From assembly GCF_020866965.1 (NCBI RefSeq), contig NZ_JAJATX010000013.1:1-64000 (forward strand): a DNA stretch of 64,000 nt, written 5' to 3'. The position numbers were made by a program, and so were the translations under genes. This DNA comes from Microvirga roseola (GTDB taxonomy: Bacteria; Pseudomonadota; Alphaproteobacteria; Rhizobiales; Beijerinckiaceae). The notes beneath the pieces are model-generated. The model did no database searches and was not told the origin of the DNA. It was given only the letters and a program-made list of their open reading frames with translations. The first letter of the stretch is position 1. The number at the start of each line of letters is the position of its first letter. This document shows, in pieces, positions 28,734-36,703 of the stretch.

Positions 28734-29603
28734 ATGGCGAAGGTTGCTTTTCTGGGTCTGGGCGTAATGGGCTATCCCATGGCGCGGCATCTCAAGGCCA
28801 AGGGCCACGAGGTGACGGTTTACAACCGCACGTCCTCGAAGGCCGATAAATGGGCGTTCGAGAACGGCGGACGCGCCGCGAAGACCCCCCGTGAAGCGAC
28901 CGAAGGACAGGAGATCGTCTTCGCCTGCGTCGGCAATGACGACGACCTGCGCCAGGTCACCATCGGCGAGGACGGCGCCTTCCATGCCCTGAAATCCGGC
29001 ATGATCTTCGTGGATCACACCACGGCCTCCGCGGAAGTTGCGCGCGAGCTCTATGCGGCCGCGAAGGAAAAGGGTGCGGCCTTCATCGATGCGCCCGTCT
29101 CGGGCGGTCAGGCCGGGGCGGAGAATGGCGTGCTCACCGTCATGTGCGGCGGCGATGCCGAGCCCTATGCCAAGGCGGAGCCCGTCATCATGAGCTTCGC
29201 GCGGGCCTGCCGCCTCATGGGCGCCCCGGGCGCAGGCCAGCTCACCAAGATGGTCAACCAGATCTGCATCGCAGGCCTTCTCCAGGGCCTGTCCGAGGGC
29301 ATCCATTTCGGCAAGCGCGCCGGCCTCGACATTGAGGCCGTGCTCGACGTGATCTCGAAGGGCGCCGCCGGCTCCTGGCAGATGGAGAACCGCGGCAAGA
29401 CCATGAACCAGGGCAAGTTCGACTTCGGCTTTGCCGTGGACTGGATGCGCAAGGACCTGTCGATCGTGCTGGGCGAAGCCCGCAACAACGGCGCACTTCT
29501 CCCCGTCACCGCCCTTATCGACCAGTTCTACGCCGAGGTGCAGGGCATGGGCGGCAATCGCTGGGATACGTCGAGCCTGATCGCACGGCTCGAAAAGAAA
29601 TAG
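28734..29603 (+). CDS. 3-hydroxyisobutyrate dehydrogenase-family NAD(P)-dependent oxidoreductase
   Basis: A 289-residue beta-hydroxyacid dehydrogenase. The N-terminal Rossmann motif is FLGLGVMGYPMARHL; the substrate-binding signature is FIDAPVSGGQAGAENGVLTVMCGG; the catalytic Lys lies in GQLTKMVNQICIAGLLQGLSE. It may act on 3-hydroxyisobutyrate, tartronate semialdehyde, glyoxylate or succinic semialdehyde; sequence alone does not decide. GGGAGCG lies 6 bases before the ATG. A strong terminator follows. Confidence 0.9.
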   Translation: MAKVAFLGLGVMGYPMARHLKAKGHEVTVYNRTSSKADKWAFENGGRAAKTPREATEGQEIVFACVGNDDDLRQVTIGEDGAFHALKSGMIFVDHTTASAEVARELYAAAKEKGAAFIDAPVSGGQAGAENGVLTVMCGGDAEPYAKAEPVIMSFARACRLMGAPGAGQLTKMVNQICIAGLLQGLSEGIHFGKRAGLDIEAVLDVISKGAAGSWQMENRGKTMNQGKFDFGFAVDWMRKDLSIVLGEARNNGALLPVTALIDQFYAEVQGMGGNRWDTSSLIARLEKK

Positions 29604-29651
29604 GCCGGTCGGGGATCCCAAGTCGATCCGCCCTTCAGCGGCACGTTTTGC

Positions 29652-29678
29652 GCGCTCCCTCCCGAGGGAGGCGCTTTT
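29652..29678 (+). terminator. terminator of the dehydrogenase gene
   Basis: A 10-bp stem with one bulged base (GCGCTCCCTC / GAGGGAGGCGC), 2-base loop, then TTTT. Confidence 0.8.
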
Positions 29679-29690
29679 GGGGCAGGATCG

Positions 29691-30266
29691 GTGAGCGACA
29701 AGACAGAACAGCTGTTCGTGCTGACGGGCGGGCCCGGATCGGGGAAAAGCACCCTGATCGAGGCCTTGGGGCGGGCCGGCCATGCAACCTCGCCGGAAGC
29801 CGGGCGGAGCATCATTCAGGACCAGGTGCGGATCGGAGGCTATGCGCTGCCATGGCGCGATCCGGCGGCCTATGCCGAGCTCATGCTCGGCTGGGAAATG
29901 CGTTGCCATCACTGGGCTCAGGATGCTTCAGGTCTCGTTTTCTTCGACCGCGGCATCCCTGACATCATCGGCTATCTGCGGCTGATCGGCCTGCCTGTTC
30001 CGATGCATTTGCAACGGGCAGCAGACCTCTACCGCTACAACCGCCTCGTCTTCATCGCACCGCCATGGCCGGAGATCTTCACCCAGGACGGCGAGCGCAA
30101 GCAGACATTCGGTGAGGCCGTGCGGACCTACGAGTCGATGGTCACGACCTATACCGATTGCGGCTATGAGCTGGTCGAGATCCCGCGCATGCCCGTCGAG
30201 GAGCGCGCCCGCTTCGTGATCGGGCGCGCTTCCATTACCGCCGCGTCATCGTCATATAGACGATGA
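29691..30266 (+). CDS. AAA family ATPase (AAA_28-like)
   Basis: A 191-residue P-loop protein. Walker A is GGPGSGKST (residues 13-21); DRGIPDIIGYL resembles the lid and substrate-binding region of nucleoside-kinase-like AAA_28 proteins. The target is unknown; a small-molecule kinase role is plausible. It starts at a GTG with GGCAGGA about 4 bases upstream. Its last 32 bp overlap the convergent small membrane protein gene. Confidence 0.82.
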   Translation: MSDKTEQLFVLTGGPGSGKSTLIEALGRAGHATSPEAGRSIIQDQVRIGGYALPWRDPAAYAELMLGWEMRCHHWAQDASGLVFFDRGIPDIIGYLRLIGLPVPMHLQRAADLYRYNRLVFIAPPWPEIFTQDGERKQTFGEAVRTYESMVTTYTDCGYELVEIPRMPVEERARFVIGRASITAASSSYRR

Positions 30267-30441
30267 ACCCGCCAATGCCGAGGGCGAGGAACGTCAGGAC
30301 CAGCTGGCGCGTCTCGCCGGTGAAAGCGACCTCTCGGTACATCTGCGACATGCGCGCGGCATGTTCCGGGTCGCGCGACATGAAGATGCCGAGCACGATG
30401 CTCAGGGTCAGGAGACCGAGGATCAGGTAGGTGGGGCGCAT
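30235..30441 (-). CDS. small two-span membrane protein
   Basis: A 68-residue protein with two membrane segments (YLILGLLTLSIVLGIFM and LVLTFLALGIGGFIVYMTM) joined by a charged loop (SRDPEHAARMSQMYREVAFTGETRQ). Function is not known. It lies 12 bp after the hydratase gene on the same strand and ends inside the 3' end of the convergent ATPase gene. Confidence 0.7.
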   Translation of the reverse strand: MRPTYLILGLLTLSIVLGIFMSRDPEHAARMSQMYREVAFTGETRQLVLTFLALGIGGFIVYMTMTRR

Positions 30442-30453
30442 GATCCGGCCTCC

Positions 30454-31245
30454 CTACCGGCCTTCGAACCGGGGAGCCCGCTTTTCGCGGAACGCCGTGA
30501 CCCCTTCCATGAAGTCGTTGCTGTAGCCGGCCTCCCGCTGCAGCTTCGCCTCCGTTTCCAGCTGTGTCTCGAGATCGCTGGAGAGGCTTTGCGCCACGGC
30601 CTGCTTGATCAGCCGGTAGGTGAGCGCGGGCCCCTGCGCGATTTTTCCCGCAAAACCCGCCACGTCCTGAGCGAAGGAGGCATCTTCGAAGACCTTGTAG
30701 ACGAGGCCGAGGCGCTGCGCCTCTTCCGCCGGAACGGGATCGGCGGTGAGCATGAGGGCGAGCGCCTGTTTCGGGCCGACGAGGCGGGGCAGGATCCAGG
30801 TGCCACCCGCATCCGGGATCAGGGCGATCTTGGCGAAAGCCTCCTGCAGGTAAGCGGAGCGGACCGCCACCACGAGATCGCAGGCGAGTGCGATGTTCAT
30901 GGAGGCTCCTACCGCCGGCCCGTTGAGCGCTGCGATGGTGACCTTGGGATAATTGGCGAGCTTGAGGATGAGGGGGTTGTAGTCGCGGGTGAGCGCCGGC
31001 CCCAGATTGATCCGGCCATTCTCGTCACGCGGCAGGTTCTCGGTCAGGTCCTGGCCGGAGGAGAAGGCACGCCCCTCCCCTGTCAGCACTACGACGCGAA
31101 CCGTCTCGTCCTGCTCGCAGCGGTCAAGCGTCTCCCGCAGTTCCGCATGCATGGTGGCGTTGAGAGCGTTCAGCTTGTCGGGCCGGGCGAGCGCGATAGT
31201 CGCAACCGGGCCGTCGATGGTGCAGCGCAGGGTCGTCAGGCTCAT
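30454..31245 (-). CDS. enoyl-CoA hydratase/isomerase family protein (PaaG-like)
   Basis: A 263-residue crotonase-fold enzyme. The oxyanion hole is formed by AFSSGQDL and LNGPAVGASMNIALACDLVVA; IALIPDAGGTWILPRLVG is the second signature. SGQDL plus the DAGGT segment (Asp in the catalytic position) resemble PaaG, the ring-expanding isomerase of phenylacetate degradation, but no paa genes are present, so a general beta-oxidation role is equally likely. Its ATG overlaps the stop codon of the UDG-family gene (ATGA). Confidence 0.88.
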   Translation of the reverse strand: MSLTTLRCTIDGPVATIALARPDKLNALNATMHAELRETLDRCEQDETVRVVVLTGEGRAFSSGQDLTENLPRDENGRINLGPALTRDYNPLILKLANYPKVTIAALNGPAVGASMNIALACDLVVAVRSAYLQEAFAKIALIPDAGGTWILPRLVGPKQALALMLTADPVPAEEAQRLGLVYKVFEDASFAQDVAGFAGKIAQGPALTYRLIKQAVAQSLSSDLETQLETEAKLQREAGYSNDFMEGVTAFREKRAPRFEGR

Positions 31246-31892
31246 GCTTCAAGCTCCTCCGTTTCGAGCTTGAACATAGAGCGGAGTTCCGCCCGAAGCA
31301 CGGGTAAAAGCTCTTCCTCGAACCAGGGATTGGTCCTGATCCACCCGTTATTGCGCCAGGACGGATGGGGAAGCGGCAGAATCCGGGGCTTTCGGGGATC
31401 GGAGAGGATCCTCCGCCATTGTCTTACGGTTTCGGTGAGCCCGTCGCGGCATTCCTCGCCCAGATACCGGGCCTGGGCGTACTGGCCAATCAGGAGAACG
31501 AGTTCCAGGCTGGGGAGAGCGGCGAAGATGCGCTCGTGCCAGATCTCCGAGCACTCCCTGCGCGGGGCCAAGTCGCCGCCGCGGGCGTTCTGACCAGGAA
31601 AACACGCCCCCATCGGGACGAGGGCAATGCGGGATGCGTCGTAGAAGGTCGTCTCGTCCAGGCCGAGCCAGTTGCGCAGCCGTGAGCCGGAGCGGTCCGG
31701 GAAGGGAATGCCGATGGCATGGGACTTGGTGCCGGGCGCCTGGCTGACGATGCACAGCCGGGCTGTTGCGCTGCCCTGGATTACCGGATGCGGCTCATGG
31801 GGCAGCGCCTCGCCGTAAAGCGGCGCATCACGGCAGATCCGGCAGGCCTTCAGTTGACGGACGATGTCCTGGAAATCGGGGGTAGGATCCAT
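31242..31892 (-). CDS. uracil-DNA glycosylase family protein
   Basis: A 216-residue protein of the UDG fold. Near the N terminus a CRIC pair precedes LYGEALPHEPHPVIQGSATARLCIVSQAPG, the family 4/5-like motif I region; IPFPDRSGSRLRNWLG and the C-terminal LPLPHPSWRN (motif with His for uracil recognition) complete the pattern. It lacks the full four-cysteine iron-sulphur set of family 4. It may be a base-excision enzyme or an inactive relative. Overlaps the hydratase gene by four bases. Confidence 0.8.
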   Translation of the reverse strand: MDPTPDFQDIVRQLKACRICRDAPLYGEALPHEPHPVIQGSATARLCIVSQAPGTKSHAIGIPFPDRSGSRLRNWLGLDETTFYDASRIALVPMGACFPGQNARGGDLAPRRECSEIWHERIFAALPSLELVLLIGQYAQARYLGEECRDGLTETVRQWRRILSDPRKPRILPLPHPSWRNNGWIRTNPWFEEELLPVLRAELRSMFKLETEELEA

Positions 31893-31974
31893 TCCTCTTA
31901 GGTGGGAATCGGAGCAAGGATTCGGGAGGATCGGTCCGGCGCCTGCGCCCGGACACGTCGTCGCTCCCTTCCGT

Positions 31975-32493
31975 TCAGCTGCCTGCCGAACCCCGCCGAC
32001 GCCAGTCCTGCGGACGCTCGAACTCGCCGGCCCAAAGGCCTACGGCGCGCTCCCGAGCCCTGGTCTCCTCCAGGTCGTAGTCGCGCCCGTAGGAAAGCGC
32101 CCAGCCCTGTTCCACCATCCGCGCTCCGACATCGCTGCCGTTCACGGTGCATCGCGCCAGGATCCGCCGGTAGCGGTCGCGGCCTGCGGCGCGGCACCGG
32201 ACCGTCTCCCCGGACACCATCGCGATCAGCGCCTTGCGGGAGGTCTCGCCGCATTCATAAGCATGCCCGGAACGCGAGCAGATCTGCTCCATCTCCGGCG
32301 CGTCGATGCCCTTCAGTCGGATCTTCGCATCCCCGAGGCGGATCGTGTCGCCGTCGACCACATGCGCCCTGCCCTCCAGCGTGCGCCCTTTCGGCTTGAG
32401 GACGAGCGCCGCGCCGCCGGCGAGCGTCAGCGCGAAGACGAGCGAGGATATCACGCGGGGCCGGGGGCGGCGAAAGGGCTTTCGGCGTCCCAT
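31975..32493 (-). CDS. thermonuclease (SNase-like) family protein
   Basis: A 172-residue protein with an N-terminal membrane anchor or signal (ISSLVFALTLAGGAALVL) and an SNase domain: VVDGDTIRLGDAKIRLKGIDAPEMEQ (with catalytic Arg and Asp), the RDRYRRILARC segment (second catalytic Arg) and MVEQGWAL. Predicted to be a secreted or membrane-tethered nuclease. It starts 2 bp after the cobT stop, so it is co-transcribed with cobT. The frame is open to 32700, but that extension lies inside cobT. Confidence 0.85.
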   Translation of the reverse strand: MGRRKPFRRPRPRVISSLVFALTLAGGAALVLKPKGRTLEGRAHVVDGDTIRLGDAKIRLKGIDAPEMEQICSRSGHAYECGETSRKALIAMVSGETVRCRAAGRDRYRRILARCTVNGSDVGARMVEQGWALSYGRDYDLEETRARERAVGLWAGEFERPQDWRRRGSAGS

Positions 32494-32495
32494 CG

Positions 32496-33521
32496 TCAGT
32501 TGAGACGCTCGGAGACTCCCGCCTGACCGAAGGTCGCCATGTCGCAATGGACGGCGGCAGCCGCCTTCACGAGACCAGCCGCCAGCGCTGCGCCCGATCC
32601 TTCGCCAAGCCGCATGCCAAGGGCGAGCAGCGGAATCTTGCCCAGGCGCGCGAGCACATCCTGGTGTGCGCCCTCGGCGCTGAGGTGCCCGGCGACGCAA
32701 TGATCGATGGTCGAGGGATGGATGGCATGGAGGACAGCCGCAGCAGCGGTCGCCACATAGCCATCGAGGATGACCGGAATCTTCTGGAGCCGCGCCGCCA
32801 GGATCGCGCCGGCCATGGCGGCGATCTCCCGTCCGCCGAGGCGGCGCAGCACCTCCAGCGGGTCCTTCAGATGATCGCCATGATGGGCGATGGCGGCCTC
32901 GACAGCGGCGACCTTGCGCCTCAGGCCCTCGTCATCGACCCCCGTGCCGCGCCCCACCCAATGTTCGGCGGGCCCGCCATAGAGCGCCGTATAGATCGCC
33001 GCTGCGACGGTGGTGTTGCCGATGCCCATCTCGCCGATGGCCAGGAGGTCGGCGCCGCCGGCAATGGCTTCCATGCCGAAGGCCATGGTGGCGACGCAGG
33101 CCTTCTCGTCCATGGCCTCGGCCTCGGTGATGTCGCCGGTGGGCATATCGAGGGCGAGATCGAAGACCTTGAAGCCGAGGCCATAGGCCGCGCAGATCTG
33201 GTTGATCGCCGCCCCGCCTGCCGCGAAGTTCTCCAGCATCTGACGGTTCACCTCGGACGGGAAGGCCGACACGCCCTTCGCGGTCACCCCGTGGCTTCCG
33301 GCGAAGACGCAGACCAGCGGGCGATCCACCGTCGGATTGGGCTTGCCCTGCCAGGCCGCGAGCCACTCGGCGAGCCATTCCAGGCGGCCGAGGCTGCCGG
33401 CGGGCTTCGTCAATTGCCGGTCCCGGAGCCGCACCGCCTCGATGGCCGCCTCGTCGGGGCCCGGTATCGTGGTGATCAGGCGGCGGATATCGTCGAAAGG
33501 CGAGGATACGGGATCGGTCAT
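32496..33521 (-). CDS. cobT: nicotinate-nucleotide--dimethylbenzimidazole phosphoribosyltransferase
   Basis: A 341-residue enzyme that makes alpha-ribazole phosphate for the lower ligand of cobalamin. Family blocks: TKPAGSLGRLEWLAEWLA, VFAGSHGVTAKGVSAFPSEV, IGEMGIGNTTVAAAI, GRGTGVDDEG and the C-terminal LGMRLGEGSGAALA. The ATG at 33521 is preferred over the one at 33539. It is divergent from cobS across about 78 bp that contain an inverted repeat but no B12 riboswitch. Confidence 0.95.
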   Translation of the reverse strand: MTDPVSSPFDDIRRLITTIPGPDEAAIEAVRLRDRQLTKPAGSLGRLEWLAEWLAAWQGKPNPTVDRPLVCVFAGSHGVTAKGVSAFPSEVNRQMLENFAAGGAAINQICAAYGLGFKVFDLALDMPTGDITEAEAMDEKACVATMAFGMEAIAGGADLLAIGEMGIGNTTVAAAIYTALYGGPAEHWVGRGTGVDDEGLRRKVAAVEAAIAHHGDHLKDPLEVLRRLGGREIAAMAGAILAARLQKIPVILDGYVATAAAAVLHAIHPSTIDHCVAGHLSAEGAHQDVLARLGKIPLLALGMRLGEGSGAALAAGLVKAAAAVHCDMATFGQAGVSERLN

Positions 33522-33553
33522 TGGAGGGCTCCGGCCCATCGGGCATTGCAGAA

Positions 33554-33590
33554 CGCGAGGAGGCGTGACCTATAACGGTGGTTCCTCGCG
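33554..33590. promoter_or_regulatory. inverted repeat between cobT and cobS
   Basis: CGCGAGGA (33554-33561) and TCCTCGCG (33583-33590) are perfect 8-bp arms around 21 bp containing CCTATAAC. Lying between divergent cobalamin genes, it may be an operator or a leader hairpin of cobS. No known regulator site is matched. Confidence 0.4.
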
Positions 33591-33599
33591 GGGTGAAGC

Positions 33600-34436
33600 A
33601 TGTCCGAGCAAATCGAAAAGACGCAGACCGGCCCAAAGGCCATCTGGCAGGAATTGTCGGTCGATCTCGTCTCTTGCCTGCGCTTCTATTCCCGGCTTCC
33701 AGTGCCTGCCCTGCCCTGGGAGCAGAGCCCCCATGCGCTGCCGGATTTTCCCCGCCTCGCCCGTGTCCTTCCGCTGGCCGGCGTCGTTCTCGGGCTTCTG
33801 CCGGCCCTTGTGCTGGGAATCGCCCTCCTCCTCGACCTCGGCCCCTGGCTCGCCGCAATCCTCTCCGTCGCGACCATGACCTTCACTACCGGAGCCTTCC
33901 ACGAGGACGGCCTTGCCGATACGGCCGACAGCTTCGGCGGCGCGACGAAGCAGCGTCGGCTCGAGATCATGCGGGACAGCCGCATCGGCTCCTTCGGAGC
34001 CGCCGCTCTCATGCTCACGCTGGCCCTGCGGATCGCGGCGCTTGCGACGCTGGCCTCCCGCATCGAGTGGTCGGGCGTCCTCGCCGCCCTCCTGATCGCC
34101 GCCTCGCTCTCCCGCACGGCGGGTCTCATGCTGCTGGTCTTCCTGCCGCCAGCCCGGACCGATGGCGCGTCCTATGCGGTGGGGCGGCCGACGCCGGAGA
34201 CATTCTGGTTCGCCAGCGTCCTTGCAGGGGGCATCGCCGTCATTCTCGGCCTTCTCGGGCAGTTTCCTCCAACCGGGATCTTCCTGATGCTGGCGCTGTC
34301 CGGCCTGACGGGACTCGCCTTCATGCGACTCGCGCAGCGGCATATCGGGGGGCAGACGGGCGATATGGCGGGCGCGGCGCAGCAGGTCGCAGAGATTGCC
34401 GCGCTGGTCGGCCTCTTGACCATGCTCGAAGCGTGA
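33600..34436 (+). CDS. cobS: adenosylcobinamide-GDP ribazoletransferase
   Basis: A 278-residue inner-membrane enzyme joining adenosylcobinamide-GDP and alpha-ribazole, the last assembly step of cobalamin (also called cobV). Conserved blocks: CLRFYSRLPVP near the N terminus and the catalytic GAFHEDGLADTADSFGG with its Asp residues, followed by RLEIMRDSRIGSFGAAAL. Several hydrophobic helices follow. With cobT on the other side it completes a nucleotide-loop pair. Confidence 0.95.
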   Translation: MSEQIEKTQTGPKAIWQELSVDLVSCLRFYSRLPVPALPWEQSPHALPDFPRLARVLPLAGVVLGLLPALVLGIALLLDLGPWLAAILSVATMTFTTGAFHEDGLADTADSFGGATKQRRLEIMRDSRIGSFGAAALMLTLALRIAALATLASRIEWSGVLAALLIAASLSRTAGLMLLVFLPPARTDGASYAVGRPTPETFWFASVLAGGIAVILGLLGQFPPTGIFLMLALSGLTGLAFMRLAQRHIGGQTGDMAGAAQQVAEIAALVGLLTMLEA

Positions 34437-34451
34437 CGACATGAAGATGAT

Positions 34452-34649
34452 ATGAGTCGCGCATCCAGCCCCTGCATCCGAGTCTGCACCCTCGATCCTG
34501 AAACCGGCCTCTGCGAGGGCTGCGGCCGCACGCGGGAGGAGATCGGGAGCTGGTACCGGATGACGGAGGAGGAGCGCCTGCGGATCATGGACGAGCTGCC
34601 TGAGCGGATGCGTGAGGCCTTCGCCATCGAGCGCGGCAAGGCCGAGTGA
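34452..34649 (+). CDS. DUF1289 domain-containing protein
   Basis: A 65-residue protein with the four-cysteine DUF1289 pattern: SPCIRVCTLDPETGLCEGCGRTREEI, then GSWYRMTEEERLRI. A small metal-binding (probably zinc) module of unknown role. It lies 15 bp after cobS and its stop shares a base with the next start (TGATG). Confidence 0.92.
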   Translation: MSRASSPCIRVCTLDPETGLCEGCGRTREEIGSWYRMTEEERLRIMDELPERMREAFAIERGKAE

Positions 34650-35356
34650 TGCCGGGCATCCGCGGGGCAGGCAGCCTTCTCATCGCAGCTGCGATCCTGG
34701 TCATCCTGTTCGCGCAGGACAGCATCGGAGGCCTTACGCCGTCGGAGACGGCCATGCTTCTGGGCCTCGGCGGCGTCGCCCTCATTCTGGCCGCGGGCAT
34801 CGTCGAGGGTTTCCGCCGCCATTGGACTTTCGGAGTCCAGGCCATCGCCGTCAGCTGCGGTGTCCTCGCCTCTTTCCTCGTCCTCTACGTCTTCCGGGGC
34901 GAACTCCTGAACTCCCTCGATCGCGCCATCGGCGACATCTCCATGGGCCGCACGGTCGCCGTATCGGACACCGAAGCGGTGGCGGCGCGCAGGACCGATG
35001 GGAGCTTCGTGGTCAGGGGCCAGGTGAACGGACGCGGGACGCGCTTCATCTTCGACACGGGCGCGAGCACCGTTGTCCTGCGCGCAGAGAACGCCGCCTC
35101 CCTCGGCTTCCACCCGGAGGCGCTGGACTATTCCATTCCCGTCTCGACGGCCAACGGCGCTGCGCTGGCCGCTCCCGTCACCATCGAGACCATGTCCATC
35201 GGCCCGATCACGGAGCGCGACGTCCAGGCCCTCGTCGTCCGACCCGGCGTCCTGCACGCCAACCTTTTGGGCATGACGTTTCTGGAGCGCCTCGGCTCCT
35301 ACGAGGTGCGGGGCAACAGGCTGATCCTGCGGGGCAAGGAAGAGGCTGCGGAGTAG
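34649..35356 (+). CDS. TIGR02281 family clan AA aspartic protease
   Basis: A 235-residue protein with three N-terminal hydrophobic segments and a C-terminal retropepsin-like domain. The active site is FIFDTGASTVVL (about residue 135); LGMTFLERLGSYEVRGNRLIL is the second conserved block. As in viral proteases and PerP, one DTG/DTS motif means it must act as a dimer. Substrates are unknown. The ATG at 34649 overlaps the DUF1289 stop; a GTG three bases earlier is possible. Confidence 0.88.
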   Translation: MPGIRGAGSLLIAAAILVILFAQDSIGGLTPSETAMLLGLGGVALILAAGIVEGFRRHWTFGVQAIAVSCGVLASFLVLYVFRGELLNSLDRAIGDISMGRTVAVSDTEAVAARRTDGSFVVRGQVNGRGTRFIFDTGASTVVLRAENAASLGFHPEALDYSIPVSTANGAALAAPVTIETMSIGPITERDVQALVVRPGVLHANLLGMTFLERLGSYEVRGNRLILRGKEEAAE

Positions 35357-35359
35357 GGC

Positions 35360-36352
35360 CTACTCGGCCGCCTTCAGGGATGCCTCGCCCCGGGACACAT
35401 GCGCCACCGCATCCCGCAGGATCTGCAGGTTCGCGCCCGGCTTGACCGCCTCCGTCGCCAGGTGCCGGCGGTAGGCCCGCGCGCCGGGGCGTCCGGTGAA
35501 GAGGCCGAGCATATGGCGGGTCATGTTGTGCAGGCGCTCGCCTTCCGCCAGACGGGCCGCGACATAGGGCTCGTAAGCCTCGACGGCCTCGAAGGCATCC
35601 GCCACGGGCGGGGTCTCCCCGTAGAGCTCGGAATCGACGGCCAGAAGGATCTCCGGCTCCTGATAGGCGATGCGGCCCAGCATCACGCCGTCCACATGCT
35701 GCAGGTGCGCGTGGATCTCGGCCCAGGTCTTGATGCCGCCATTGATGGCGATGGGCAGGTCGGGACGCGCCGCCTTCAACCGGTAGACCCGGTCGTAGTC
35801 GAGGGGCGGAATGTCCCGGTTCTCCTTCGGCGACAGGCCCTTCAGCCAGGCCTTGCGGGCATGGACCGTCAGCTCGTCGCAGCCCGCCGCCACGACGCAT
35901 TCGGTGAGCCGGTTCAGGGCTTCTTCCGTATCCTGCTCGTCCACGCCGATGCGGCACTTCAGCGTTACGGGAAGCGAGGCAACGGCCTTCATGGCGGCGA
36001 CGCAATCGCCCACCAGCACCGGCTCCTGCATCAGGCAGGCCCCGAAACGGCCGTTCTGCACCCGGTCGGAGGGGCAGCCCACATTGAGGTTGATCTCGTC
36101 ATAGCCGAAATCGGCGCAGATCCGGGCAGCCTCCGCCAGCTCCTTCGGGTCCGACCCGCCGAGCTGCACCGCCACCGGATGCTCGGCCTTGGAGAAGCCC
36201 AGAAGCCGCTCCCGCGGCCCATGGATCACCGCCCCGGTCGTGACCATCTCGGTATAAAGCCGCGCCCGGCGCGACATGACGCGGTGGAACGAACGGCAGT
36301 GCCGGTCGGTCCATTCCATCATGGGGGCAACGGTGAAGAATTTCTGGGTCAT
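35360..36352 (-). CDS. dusA: tRNA-dihydrouridine(20/20a) synthase
   Basis: A 330-residue FMN enzyme reducing uridine in the tRNA D-loop. The N terminus FTVAPMMEWTDRHCRSFHRVM, active-site Cys region INLNVGCPSDRVQNGRFGACLM, CRIGVDEQDT, HARKAWLKGLSPKENR and INGGIKTW are diagnostic for DusA. It is convergent with the protease gene, with 3 bp between their stops. Confidence 0.95.
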   Translation of the reverse strand: MTQKFFTVAPMMEWTDRHCRSFHRVMSRRARLYTEMVTTGAVIHGPRERLLGFSKAEHPVAVQLGGSDPKELAEAARICADFGYDEINLNVGCPSDRVQNGRFGACLMQEPVLVGDCVAAMKAVASLPVTLKCRIGVDEQDTEEALNRLTECVVAAGCDELTVHARKAWLKGLSPKENRDIPPLDYDRVYRLKAARPDLPIAINGGIKTWAEIHAHLQHVDGVMLGRIAYQEPEILLAVDSELYGETPPVADAFEAVEAYEPYVAARLAEGERLHNMTRHMLGLFTGRPGARAYRRHLATEAVKPGANLQILRDAVAHVSRGEASLKAAE

Positions 36353-36703
36353 CTCTCGGAGTTGCTATGGGCTTGGGGCGCCTGGAGCAGGCCTTTTCCA
36401 ATATGGGGACGAGGATCTCAAGGAAAATAAGTGTGAGCGGCGTCGCGGGAGAGCCTGGTGCGAACACTGGGCATTGGATGCACCGGACGTGGCAACGCGA
36501 TGAACAGGATTTCGCCCTTGTATCTCACTGCGCGTTTTCGACCGGCAACACATGAGCTATAGTCCGATTCCGGCGCGGTCCACGCCTCCCCCCTCCACAG
36601 GGAAAGTACAAGTCATACAGGGCTATCCGATCATCGAACCGACTGTTCGAGCACCAAGCATAAGGAGGGATTGCAAGTATTGCTCGCAATAGGAGGTTTA
36701 TCG
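36353..36703. other. 351-bp region without a clear gene upstream of the DnaB-like ATPase
   Basis: Contains the dusA leader on the left and, on the right, the promoter and leader of the ATPase gene. The right two-thirds are AT-richer than neighbouring core genes. Short frames here (for example 36367-36555 plus and 36525-36722 minus) have no start signals or family likeness. The only clear elements are two AGGAGG-type sites around a hairpin at 36662-36696. Confidence 0.5.
36662..36696 (+). promoter_or_regulatory. doubled ribosome-binding site with hairpin
   Basis: AAGGAGG (36662-36668) and AGGAGG (36691-36696) flank an 8-bp hairpin with one mismatch (ATTGCAAG at 36670-36677 / CTCGCAAT at 36683-36690). 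The second site is 7 bases from the ATG at 36704; the first sits 2 bases before an in-frame TTG. The arrangement may act as a standby site or allow two N termini. Confidence 0.45.

Noticed and set aside
33540-33600. Cobalamin riboswitch before cobT or cobS
   Set aside because: The gap is too short and lacks the B12-box.
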